NCBI GenBank assembly: GCA_016872055.1
Contig: VHBH01000005.1
Location: forward strand, 1 to 64,000
Source: Nitrososphaerota archaeon
Lineage (GTDB): Archaea; Thermoproteota; Nitrososphaeria; Nitrososphaerales; Nitrosopumilaceae
Direction: 5' to 3'
Length of the DNA stretch: 64,000 nucleotides
Below, in pieces: positions 37,570 to 45,502 of this stretch (its first letter is position 1; each line of letters begins with the position of its first letter). The notes beneath the pieces are model-generated. The model did not search any database. It saw only the letters and a program-made list of their open reading frames with translations, and was not told the origin of the DNA. A program made the translations under genes and the position numbers.

Positions 37570-40226
37570 GAAATTCTAATACTTTTAATTCGTGCCGCCT
37601 CAAAGTCAACCGGCCTGTCGTTCAGATCAGTTTGCAGTGATGCTATTTTGTCAACTACTTGTTGACCTTGAATAACTTTGCCAAATATTGTGTACTTGCC
37701 ATCTAGGAATGGCGCATCGCCAGTCATAATAAAGAACTGTGATCCTGCGCTGTTGATGTCGGTTCCGCGCGCCATCGACACTGCGTATTTTATGTGCTCG
37801 AGATTACTAATTTCCGCATCTATGCTATAGCCTGGTCCACCAGTTCCCCATGTTCCTGGTGGCTGGTCCTTTGTATTTGGGTCTCCTCCCTGTATTACAA
37901 ATGTGGATATGATTCTGTGAAATAGTGTTCCATCATAGAATTCCGAGTCAGCTAGTTTTACAAAATTTGCAACCGTGTTTGGCGCGATTTCTGGATTTAG
38001 TTCAACTACAATATCACCAAAGTTTGTCGATATTGTTGCAATGGGATTACTCGACTCTGGAGTTTCAATGGGGGTTATCGGTGTAGTGGCCGGTGCGATT
38101 GGAGCTTCTGATGGTACATAGTCCTTGTTTATTTCATAAATCAGAACACCGTTGATTGCTCCAGATTCTTTTATGAAAAAGCCAGGAGACAAGTACGCCA
38201 GCTTTAGTGGACCGTTTCCTTCTTTTGGATACTTGATGTCATCAAGATACACTGGGGTAAATCCCGAAACATAAGAGTCGGCTTGTCTCTGGCTTGCAAG
38301 ATCAACATAGCCATATACAGTAAATGGTATCATTCTACCTAGTAGAGTGTTATTCCAAAATTCTGGAGTAGAACTAATGCCATCATCATAGAGAAATTGT
38401 TGAGAGTCAAAACCACCAATTCTCATAAACCATTGTTTTTTGCTCTCATCACCACCACCCTGGACAAAGAATAGTGGAGGATCTTCACTATTGATTCTCT
38501 GTGCTGCCACATAGATCAGAACATAGTCAGCGTCTATTTCTTGTAGTATTTTCCATCCTTGGTCAGGCGTGCTCAAAAATGCCTGAGCTAGCTGCTCTAT
38601 TCTCCAATCAATCAAAGTAGAATTGTCTGCAACGGATTTTCTCTCACCTAGCGTCGTAATCCAATAACCATAATCCCACCATGACGCCACAACTGCATCA
38701 TCTGGTGTTTTTTCCCTTAGCCAAGTCATGGCATCAAGCCAGTCATTTGTTGCAATTAAAAAGTTGCTTCCGCCGTTCAGTATTGTTGGTGGTGCCTTTC
38801 CACCATTTACCCAGTTTGCACTTGCTGGCACCATCAATGGTGTTATCAGAAATATTGTAATTACAACAAAAAATGAAATCTTGATCGTCGTTGGATGGGA
38901 TTTGACTAGTTTCTTGCTTTCCTGCCTTACGGGTTTGAAAATTTCTTTTGTCAATAATGCAAGGCCGATAGAACCCAATATCACAAGTGCGAGAGATGAG
39001 AACAATTCTAGTCTGATAAATGCGGAGCTGATGTATACGCCAAGTAGGCCGAAGATTAGTGAAAATACTTGGACGTCTCTTCGCTGATTTGCGACATTTG
39101 TGAGATTCTTAAAGATAAGCCAGATCCCGATTCCGGCAAACACCATAAAAACAGAATTGAATAAAAATGACTGAAATATCGTGGTTGTGGCGTGCTCTGC
39201 TACAGAGTCAGTTAAAGGATCAAGTGTGGTCAAAAACGGATTTACTGCATTAAGGTATCTAAAGGCAGGCAGGCTAAACACGTTTGTAGAGAGTATTCCG
39301 ACTCCGGCAAGTATTATTGCAATTAAAAACAACGCAGTATAGCGTTGCACCTTTTGCTCACCAGCAATTTTTTGGATAAATGATGATGCGATCAGGAATA
39401 ACGTCGGGCCGATTATCAAAAGGCCGCTTGCCTTGCCAAAGAATCCAAGGCCTGGTCTTTCAAGTGGCATAAGAGAGATCGCCAGACCCAATATGAACAG
39501 AGGTATTACCCATCTCAGAAAATTCGTATCCTTTCTGGTAAACGGTAATGATAAGATGAAAAGTCCTATTGGAAGGACAAAAAAGTCGGTTCCTCCCCAT
39601 GCCGAAAACGCAAAGCCAAGCAGTATTCCTCCGCCAAAAAGCTTTGCTGCAGCTATTTTATGTGAGGATGATTTTATTCCGCTCAAAAATAGGTACACTG
39701 CAAGCAATCCATAGAACAGACCCAATGGTTCAGACTTGAACCAACCAAGCGAGCCCCTTGTGATTATTGGTAACGATACAGAGTACATAAGTGCCGCAAA
39801 CAAGCCAGCGGTGGTTCCGCCAATTACCCTGACGAGTGCAAATACAACAATTGCAGTTAGTGAGCCAATAACCAGAGGAAACACAATTGTAAATCCATAC
39901 AAATCCCCACCAAATGCGCCATAAAGAACTGCAGTGGTAATATGTAACATGACCTGGGATGTTCCTGCAACATCTCGTCCAAACGGATACCAGCTCATGT
40001 CGTCGTGCCATTCAAAATATGCAGGGATTCCGTTTTCTACTATAAACTGGGTTGCTCTGTAATTGAAAAACGGATCAAACTCGTTTAGATGAAATCCGTA
40101 CTCTGCTGGCTGGCCTCGGATCATTGCAGATATGGAAAATGATAATGACAAAACTCCAATTATGAGCAAGTGGTGTAGGTAAAACTCAAAGCTACCTACA
40201 GAGAATAGTCTTTTATTAGAAAGCAA
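37566..40226 (-). CDS. STT3 oligosaccharyltransferase fused to a C-terminal cyclophilin domain
   Basis: 886 aa with a TTG start. The N-terminal half has about 12-13 membrane spans with the first-loop acidic motif FDPFFNYR. The extracytoplasmic part carries WWDYGYW (residues 516-522), the STT3 acceptor-site motif. A Pro/Thr-rich linker (about 706-725) leads to a complete cyclophilin-type prolyl isomerase domain (about 726-886) with LFHRII, FVIQGGDP, SQFFIMTG and LDGKYTIFGKV. STT3 N-glycosylates secreted proteins such as the S-layer, and the attached isomerase would sit outside the membrane. Last gene of the rps6e operon. The fusion is continuous in frame with no stop. Confidence 0.93.
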   Translation of the reverse strand: MLSNKRLFSVGSFEFYLHHLLIIGVLSLSFSISAMIRGQPAEYGFHLNEFDPFFNYRATQFIVENGIPAYFEWHDDMSWYPFGRDVAGTSQVMLHITTAVLYGAFGGDLYGFTIVFPLVIGSLTAIVVFALVRVIGGTTAGLFAALMYSVSLPIITRGSLGWFKSEPLGLFYGLLAVYLFLSGIKSSSHKIAAAKLFGGGILLGFAFSAWGGTDFFVLPIGLFILSLPFTRKDTNFLRWVIPLFILGLAISLMPLERPGLGFFGKASGLLIIGPTLFLIASSFIQKIAGEQKVQRYTALFLIAIILAGVGILSTNVFSLPAFRYLNAVNPFLTTLDPLTDSVAEHATTTIFQSFLFNSVFMVFAGIGIWLIFKNLTNVANQRRDVQVFSLIFGLLGVYISSAFIRLELFSSLALVILGSIGLALLTKEIFKPVRQESKKLVKSHPTTIKISFFVVITIFLITPLMVPASANWVNGGKAPPTILNGGSNFLIATNDWLDAMTWLREKTPDDAVVASWWDYGYWITTLGERKSVADNSTLIDWRIEQLAQAFLSTPDQGWKILQEIDADYVLIYVAAQRINSEDPPLFFVQGGGDESKKQWFMRIGGFDSQQFLYDDGISSTPEFWNNTLLGRMIPFTVYGYVDLASQRQADSYVSGFTPVYLDDIKYPKEGNGPLKLAYLSPGFFIKESGAINGVLIYEINKDYVPSEAPIAPATTPITPIETPESSNPIATISTNFGDIVVELNPEIAPNTVANFVKLADSEFYDGTLFHRIISTFVIQGGDPNTKDQPPGTWGTGGPGYSIDAEISNLEHIKYAVSMARGTDINSAGSQFFIMTGDAPFLDGKYTIFGKVIQGQQVVDKIASLQTDLNDRPVDFEAARIKSIRIS

Positions 40227-40253
40227 TTGTGTTTTTTGCCCAAAGTGCGTTTA

Positions 40254-40907
40254 TTACTCTTTTGTGGGTATTTGAACTTGGCATGAGCTCACAAGTTTTT
40301 TGAAAGACTCTGCATCATCTTTGTTTCCAACAATGCTTCCATAATGCATCGGTATTGCAAGCTTGGGCTTTACTCCCAGAACAGAGCTAGCCGCCTCTTT
40401 TGCAGTCATGACGTATGTTCCACTTACTGGTACAAAGAACACGTCTGGTGAAAGTTCATTCATTTCAGGAATATAGTCAGAGTCTCCCGCATGATAAAAC
40501 GTCGAATTGTTAATCGTAATGATGAATCCGACCTTTTTGTCCTGCTTTGGATGAAACGGCTGGTTTGTTTGCGGATTTATCTTGTCAAGATTGTACGCAG
40601 GAATTGCCCTTATCTTGATGCCGAAAACAATCTTTTCTTCGCCTGGTTCTATTCCAATTACCTGATTGCTATTTGCCTTGATTTGGCCTAGGCATTCCTT
40701 TGCTGCAATGATTGTGGTTTTCTCTGTGGATGTATTTTGCAGATCGTCATTGCTTAGGTGATCAAAGTGATTGTGCGATACTAGAATAATGTCGGCATTG
40801 ATTTTTTTTTCTAGTTGGTACGGATCAATGCAGACAGTCAGATTATCATACGATAATGTAAATGTGTCATGGCCGTACCATTTGATTTGCACTCCATTGT
40901 ACTCCAT
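40254..40907 (-). CDS. Metallo-beta-lactamase-fold hydrolase (UPF0173-like)
   Basis: 217 aa. MBL motif VSHNHFDHLSNDD (HxHxDH variant H-N-H-F-D-H), then FYHAGDSD and the C-terminal IPMHYGS. These give the full set of binuclear metal ligands. UPF0173 proteins have no proven substrate. It sits 27 nt before the STT3 fusion and 19 nt after the PIN gene in the same operon. Confidence 0.9.
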   Translation of the reverse strand: MEYNGVQIKWYGHDTFTLSYDNLTVCIDPYQLEKKINADIILVSHNHFDHLSNDDLQNTSTEKTTIIAAKECLGQIKANSNQVIGIEPGEEKIVFGIKIRAIPAYNLDKINPQTNQPFHPKQDKKVGFIITINNSTFYHAGDSDYIPEMNELSPDVFFVPVSGTYVMTAKEAASSVLGVKPKLAIPMHYGSIVGNKDDAESFKKLVSSCQVQIPTKE

Positions 40908-40926
40908 GGATATAATTCTGGAATAA

Positions 40927-41310
40927 TCAAGTTAAACCTTTGCTGGCTTCAAGCACTATTCTGTTGTTTGCTATTGATATGACAGAGCCACCGTGGTTTT
41001 TAATTTTGTATTTTAGGGCCTTGTCTATTGTTGCAATTACGCCGCCTGTATCTTTGACATGAGACAGAATAGAGTCGTCTGCAAAACTTCCGCCAATTTT
41101 GATTGTCTGGAAATTCTTGATGTATTGGATGGTAGTTGTCGCCTCTTTGGTTTTTTCCTCTCTTTTTGCAAGATTTTTTAGCTCTGCAATAACAATATCT
41201 GGCACCAAAAACTGGATTTCTCCAATGTCTGTATCAAGTGTGGCCAGATTTTTGATTCGGTGATTAGCTAGATGGATTAGAAAGCTCGTATCGCATATTA
41301 CCTTAACCAA
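40927..41310 (-). CDS. PIN-domain ribonuclease (Fcf1/VapC9-like)
   Basis: 127 aa, a single PIN domain. Acidic residues are in the expected places: VICDTSFLIHLA (D7), DIVIAELKNLAK and DDSILSHVKDTGGVIATIDKALK. The start overlaps the aIF2-gamma end by 8 nt. Genes of this type next to aIF2-gamma are common in archaea and may act in rRNA maturation, not as toxins. No antitoxin gene is adjacent. Confidence 0.88.
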   Translation of the reverse strand: MVKVICDTSFLIHLANHRIKNLATLDTDIGEIQFLVPDIVIAELKNLAKREEKTKEATTTIQYIKNFQTIKIGGSFADDSILSHVKDTGGVIATIDKALKYKIKNHGGSVISIANNRIVLEASKGLT

Positions 41311-42565
41311 CTATTCCTGCACCAATTAGTCTCCATCTGTCCTCTATTTTGCGGCTCAGCGCAACATTACTTTTTTCAAAGAGGCATACTGGTCGCTTGA
41401 ACTGTACCTCGATTTTTTCTGATTTGACTTTGGCTACTTTTGCCAAGACGGGGGCAGTGCCAATATTTAGTCGCAGTGACTCTCCTACCTGTATTGGTAG
41501 TACTTTGATGTCATTCATTGTTCCAACTGCGGAATCAAAGAGGCTTACCTCAAGTCGCGCATCGGATGCATTATCTGGTAGTGTTTCTGGCTTGCCAATG
41601 ACGCTTCCGACAAACGAGTCGCCTCGCGTCATTGATGGATCGAGTTTAGTGCCTATCGCCACTAATCCTCCAGGCTTTACATTGTCTACAATTCCTGCAG
41701 CCGTACCCAAAGAGATGATTTGGGTTCGGATTGGCTCATAAGAGCTCTTTTTGGAGTTCAGGATTCCTGGTTTTATTTCGATTTCATCACCTATCGAGAA
41801 TGTTCCCTGCGTGAGGCTTCCTCCAATTACGCCGCCCTTGATATCCTTGATTTTGGTTCCAGGCTTGTTCACATCGAATGATCTTAACACATGCATTACT
41901 GGCTCTTTGGATTCTGCCCTAGTCGGAGTTGGAATTGTTTCCTCTATTGCGCCAATCAAAGCATCAATGTTCAGTCTCGATTGGGCGGAAATTGGAATTA
42001 TTGGGGACTTGGATGCCTTGGTTCCCTTCACAAACTTAACAATGTCAGCATAGTTTGCAGTCGCATCCTGATATGATATTAGATCAACTTTGTTTTGAAT
42101 AATGACAATTTGCTGGATTCCAAGAATTTGCAGTGCTAGGAGGTGTTCTTTTGTCTGTGGTTGTGGGACTTTTTGGTTTGCCGCAACCAAAAGCAATGCC
42201 CCATCCATTAGTGCGGCGCCAGAAAGCATGTTTGCCATGAGGCTTTCGTGGCCTGGACTGTCCACAAAACTGACTACTCTGGACAGCTCGCTTTCCTTTC
42301 CGCAATTAGGACAGGTCGGCGTAGTTGAATAACCAAGTGGTACCTCGCACTTTTTGCACTTGTAAAATGCCGCATCAGAATAGCCAACGCGAATAGTGAT
42401 TCCTCGCTTTAGTTCTTGGCTGTGAACACTGGTCCACTGGCCAGTCAATGCTTGGATTAGCGTTGTTTTGCCATGATCTACATGGCCTGCAGTGCCAATG
42501 TTGACACATGGTTGATGACCATATTTTTTTACATACCAATCAGGTAAAGTTTCACGCCAATGCAA
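41303..42565 (-). CDS. eif2g: Translation initiation factor aIF2 subunit gamma
   Basis: 420 aa. GTPase with G1 GHVDHGKTTL (about 28-37), G3 DSPGHESLMANML and G4 NKVDL. The aIF2-gamma-specific zinc knuckle (CKKC...CPNC) lies at about 70-91, followed by two beta-barrel domains. It binds Met-tRNAi and GTP. Operon order rps6e-aIF2-gamma-PIN is archaeal. The aIF2-alpha gene lies about 5 kb away on the other strand. Confidence 0.97.
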   Translation of the reverse strand: MHWRETLPDWYVKKYGHQPCVNIGTAGHVDHGKTTLIQALTGQWTSVHSQELKRGITIRVGYSDAAFYKCKKCEVPLGYSTTPTCPNCGKESELSRVVSFVDSPGHESLMANMLSGAALMDGALLLVAANQKVPQPQTKEHLLALQILGIQQIVIIQNKVDLISYQDATANYADIVKFVKGTKASKSPIIPISAQSRLNIDALIGAIEETIPTPTRAESKEPVMHVLRSFDVNKPGTKIKDIKGGVIGGSLTQGTFSIGDEIEIKPGILNSKKSSYEPIRTQIISLGTAAGIVDNVKPGGLVAIGTKLDPSMTRGDSFVGSVIGKPETLPDNASDARLEVSLFDSAVGTMNDIKVLPIQVGESLRLNIGTAPVLAKVAKVKSEKIEVQFKRPVCLFEKSNVALSRKIEDRWRLIGAGIVG

Positions 42566-42596
42566 TGAAAAACTTCGAAAACTGTACTATGTTAAG

Positions 42597-42977
42597 TTAT
42601 GCCTTGTTTTCCACCGGAGGTGCTTCTTCTATTTTGATCTCGCCGTCATAGGAGCAGTTCAGCTGATAGATCTCTTCGGAAATTGTATTTCCTCGGATCA
42701 GTCGTCTTTTTCTTTGGCCATCACTAACTCGTTTTAGGCCAACTCCCTTTGATATGAGGACCTGCTTTCTTGCAGAGCCGTAGATGTCTGCTCTCATTGG
42801 AATTCCGGATTTGTCGCTACCTCCAGTGATTCTAAGTTTTCCTGCAAGGCCTGCAATTGCCGCGTCAACCTCTCCGCCAAGATGCAATCCAATGAAGGTA
42901 TTTGCCTCTTTGTCCTTAATCTCTTTGGAGACTGACTTTCCATTTTTGTCCGATATTGTTAGCTTAAAGTTAGCCAA
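42597..42977 (-). CDS. rps6e: Ribosomal protein S6e (eS6)
   Basis: 126 aa with a TTG start (MANFKLTISDKNGKSVSKEI). Contains the conserved GLHLGGEVDAAIAGLAGKLRITGG and the basic GLKRVSDGQRKRRLIRGN. It is the lead gene of the operon with aIF2-gamma 31 nt downstream. Present only in archaea and eukaryotes. Confidence 0.97.
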   Translation of the reverse strand: MANFKLTISDKNGKSVSKEIKDKEANTFIGLHLGGEVDAAIAGLAGKLRITGGSDKSGIPMRADIYGSARKQVLISKGVGLKRVSDGQRKRRLIRGNTISEEIYQLNCSYDGEIKIEEAPPVENKA

Positions 42978-43051
42978 GTATTGCTCAGTTTTTTTGGCCG
43001 GCTAATAAACCATGTGAAAAAATAAAAGCAAATGATCCGCAATAAACAATT

Positions 43052-43174
43052 ATGAAAGAAGAAATTATGTGCCCCAGATGCAATAACAAAATGGACGACA
43101 TGCAAGCATGCCACATGGTTTGCAGTAATTGCGGTGCGCACCTTGACTGCTCAGATAAGGGCTCTTTCTGGTAA
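43052..43174 (+). CDS. Zinc-ribbon microprotein (40 aa)
   Basis: ATG 43052 to TAA 43174. Reads MKEEIMCPRCNNKMDDMQACHMVCSNCG and ends LDCSDKGSFW. Two CxxC knuckles make a complete zinc ribbon that fills the whole protein, with two further Cys. Divergent from rps6e. Its stop is 1 nt from the stop of a second, opposing zinc-ribbon microprotein. Function unknown. Confidence 0.6.
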   Translation: MKEEIMCPRCNNKMDDMQACHMVCSNCGAHLDCSDKGSFW

Positions 43175-43175
43175 A

Positions 43176-43349
43176 TTATAATCCTGGCCTTTTTGGTAGA
43201 TAATCAATCGACATGTTGACTGCCTTATCCTTCATTATTTCCAAATACGTGTCATAGTCGGCCTCAAAATTGCAGTGCGGGCATTTTACCCGCGTTACAT
43301 CATCGTCTAGTATTGCAGTCCTGTCGCATTCCGGGCACTTGGCATCCAT
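43176..43349 (-). CDS. Zinc-ribbon microprotein (57 aa)
   Basis: ATG 43349 to TAA 43176. It begins MDAKCPECDRTAILDDDVTR, followed by VKCPHCNFEADYDTYLEIM: two CPxC knuckles and a short helix. Similar small ribbons are common in archaea as transcription- or ribosome-associated factors, but no family name is certain. Tail-to-tail with the 40-aa ribbon gene, with a single base between them. Confidence 0.6.
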   Translation of the reverse strand: MDAKCPECDRTAILDDDVTRVKCPHCNFEADYDTYLEIMKDKAVNMSIDYLPKRPGL

Positions 43350-43370
43350 GGTAGTATAATATTCTCAAAA

Positions 43371-43380
43371 CTATATTAAC
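43371..43380 (+). promoter_or_regulatory. TATA-like box for tRNA-Gly
   Basis: CTATATTAAC is centred about 29 nt before the 5' end of the tRNA. Confidence 0.4.
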
Positions 43381-43404
43381 GCTAATTTGCAGAAACCGAT
43401 CTGC

Positions 43405-43478
43405 GCGGTGTTAGTCCAGCCTGGCAGGACGTCAGCTTCCCAAGCTGAAGGTCGCGGGTTCAAATCCCGCACACCGCA
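43405..43478 (+). tRNA. tRNA-Gly (anticodon CCC)
   Basis: 74 nt. Acceptor GCGGTGT/ACACCGC with discriminator A. The anticodon stem CAGC/GCTG encloses loop TTCCCAA, giving CCC. T arm GCGGG-TTCAAAT-CCCGC. No intron seen. Confidence 0.96.
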
Positions 43479-43561
43479 TTATTGATTCAGTATGTTTTGA
43501 GGGGAATTTTGGGAAGAATAATAGTTCTATAAATTAAATTCATGACTAAGATACGTACAAT

Positions 43562-43909
43562 ATGAAGACAATTTACATCATATTTGCAGTTGCCGTAATA
43601 ATTGGAGTTCTAGTTTATTTTGGATTTGTAAATGTGGATGTGTCTCCAAAACAAAAATTCAATGAACGGCTTTCACAGTTAGATGAGCAGTTTGAGTCAA
43701 CTAAAAAAAGTTTTGAGGGGGGATTATTGAGTGAGACAAAATATAAAGAAAAATTAGAGGATTTGATTAGTAAGCAAGAAAATTTGTATGCCGAGGTAAA
43801 AAAATATCCCTGGAATGATTCAGAGATGACAGATTACAATCAATGGTTTAGAGGCATCATGAAATTTCCAAGTAAATTAGAACAGGAATATCAAAAATAT
43901 TTTGGATAG
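43562..43909 (+). CDS. Membrane-anchored coiled-coil protein (115 aa)
   Basis: An N-terminal hydrophobic anchor (residues about 3-22, TIYIIFAVAVIIGVLVYFGF) is followed by a charged helical region likely to form a coiled coil (KFNERLSQLDEQFESTKKSF...KYKEKLEDLISKQENLYAEV) and a C-terminal aromatic-rich part. No catalytic motif. It stands alone between tRNA-Gly and the convergent C39/TPR gene. Function unknown. Confidence 0.7.
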   Translation: MKTIYIIFAVAVIIGVLVYFGFVNVDVSPKQKFNERLSQLDEQFESTKKSFEGGLLSETKYKEKLEDLISKQENLYAEVKKYPWNDSEMTDYNQWFRGIMKFPSKLEQEYQKYFG

Positions 43910-43947
43910 ATATTTCGTCTATATTTTGAGATAAATCTATAGATAAA

Positions 43948-44889
43948 CTACATCTCGTTTATTGCTTGGGTTATGGCGTCACGATCTTTAGCATTTGGAG
44001 TATATTTTAGATAGTTTTCAAAGTCCTGCTTTGCTTGCTTGTTTTTGTTTTGCGACATGTATACAATTCCGCGGTTTTTGTAGATTGGGCCAAACCTGTT
44101 TTCGTTTATCTCTATTGCAGAAGAATAGTTTGATTCAGCCTTTTCGTATTGTTTTGTTTTGAGGTAATAGTTGCCTAGTCCCCTATACGCCAGATAGCAT
44201 TTTTTATTAGAGTCAATGCTTTTTTGGTAAAATGAAACGCATTCTGCCAAATTTTTCTCATTGAATATTCCGCCTAAAAGGCACAATGCCGTAGAATTAG
44301 AGGCATCAAGTGTGATTGCCTCCTTTAGTGACTTTATTGCCTCGTCTTGCTTTGCCTGCAGGTTTAGCTTCTCAGATACAAAGCAGAGCCGGTTTGATTT
44401 TTCCTTGGACTTGTTATCCACGTGTATTTTGGAGATTATGTCTGGCGGAGCAAGCAATATCATCAGCATTCCGTCTTCCTGCCAGAGTTTTTCAAATTGT
44501 TTTTGTGGTATTGCACCGATTTGGTCCTGCTGTGGTATATAGTGGATTATTGTCCTCTCAGAGTCGTCATAGCCAGAAATTACTGATGCGTGCTGGACTA
44601 TCTCGTACAGCCCCGGTAAAATAACAATGGGTGGAATTCCCATGTCTATTATTTTTTTTAGTTCTAGTATAGTAGAGTGTAAAATCAGGCTGCCTAAGCC
44701 GTGTCGCTCTGCTAACTCGATTCCCTCAATTAGAATACTCCCCCGAACATTTGGGTATTTTTTTGCAATTTCCTTTGCCTCCGATATTGGTAGATTAACG
44801 TTCCAGTATTTTGAGACGGCACTTATGGCTAGTGGAAGGCAAATATTTTCCTCAATTACCTGTGGAAGTAAGAGCTCGTGCTCACTCAT
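43948..44889 (-). CDS. C39-like papain-fold peptidase domain with C-terminal TPR repeats
   Basis: 313 aa. The N-terminal 150 residues look like a C39-type cysteine peptidase: LPQVIEENICLPLAISAVSKYW with Gln10 and Cys17, then VQHASVISGYDD with His100. Residues about 175-310 hold about four TPR units (AKQDEAIKSLKEAITLDASN, YEKAESNYSSAIEINENR). C39 domains cleave leader peptides or are inactive scaffolds. No signal peptide, so probably cytosolic. Last gene of the primase operon. Confidence 0.75.
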   Translation of the reverse strand: MSEHELLLPQVIEENICLPLAISAVSKYWNVNLPISEAKEIAKKYPNVRGSILIEGIELAERHGLGSLILHSTILELKKIIDMGIPPIVILPGLYEIVQHASVISGYDDSERTIIHYIPQQDQIGAIPQKQFEKLWQEDGMLMILLAPPDIISKIHVDNKSKEKSNRLCFVSEKLNLQAKQDEAIKSLKEAITLDASNSTALCLLGGIFNEKNLAECVSFYQKSIDSNKKCYLAYRGLGNYYLKTKQYEKAESNYSSAIEINENRFGPIYKNRGIVYMSQNKNKQAKQDFENYLKYTPNAKDRDAITQAINEM

Positions 44890-44924
44890 TGTTTTTTGAG
44901 CCTAATGTTTTGTATTAATACTGA

Positions 44925-45467
44925 TCAGAGTCTGATGAATTTTTCAATTAGGGACAAGCCATCTTGGGTCATTTCTGGATGGAATTGTGTTCCATAGATT
45001 TTGGAATTCTTGTATTGGATTATCTCATATTTGCAGGAATCAGAGTGTGCTAGCTGTATGAGGGATTTGCCTAGTGTGGATATCTCATAGTTGTGGCTTT
45101 GGTACACTTGGATTATACCACTGCATAATGGGTTTTGTTGTGTTGTTCGTATGGTGATTGGTCCCTTTTGTATTGAGGACATTTTACGAATGGTACCACC
45201 AACTGTTAGGGCAAGAATTTCTGCTCCGTAGCAAATCCCAAGCATTGGTTTGCTTTGAGCTATACAATGATTGATGATTTTGGAGTTTAGTGCATTCATT
45301 TTCTGGTCGTTGTGCCTTCGCCCAGAAAGAATTATGGAGTCAAAATTACTCAGATCCGCCAATTGTAACTTGTCAAACGGCAGGGCAGCATGATCTGTTT
45401 TTGCAGAGTCCAAAAAGTCGACAATATTTTTTGTAAATACCGAGCCATTGTCCACTAGTAACAACAT
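44925..45467 (-). CDS. Class I glutamine amidotransferase (GuaA glutaminase-like)
   Basis: 180 aa, a single GATase domain. Nucleophile elbow MLGICYGAE (Cys79) and the His/Glu of FHPEMTQ (about 164-169). Length and motifs resemble the separate archaeal GMP synthase subunit A, but the partner synthetase is not adjacent and the DNA replication context is unusual. Another GATase role is possible. Gaps of 35 nt on both sides suggest operon membership. Confidence 0.78.
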   Translation of the reverse strand: MLLLVDNGSVFTKNIVDFLDSAKTDHAALPFDKLQLADLSNFDSIILSGRRHNDQKMNALNSKIINHCIAQSKPMLGICYGAEILALTVGGTIRKMSSIQKGPITIRTTQQNPLCSGIIQVYQSHNYEISTLGKSLIQLAHSDSCKYEIIQYKNSKIYGTQFHPEMTQDGLSLIEKFIRL

Positions 45468-45502
45468 TAGAGAAATTTAGGGAATACTTCTTTTATTTGT
45501 GA

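Noticed and set aside
40927-41310. PIN protein as a VapC toxin of a toxin-antitoxin pair
   Set aside because: No small antitoxin gene is adjacent; it is coupled to aIF2-gamma in a housekeeping operon.
41349-42053. Two long open frames (130 and 100 codons) antisense to aIF2-gamma
   Set aside because: Explained by codon bias of the aIF2-gamma gene; no start signals or recognisable protein features.
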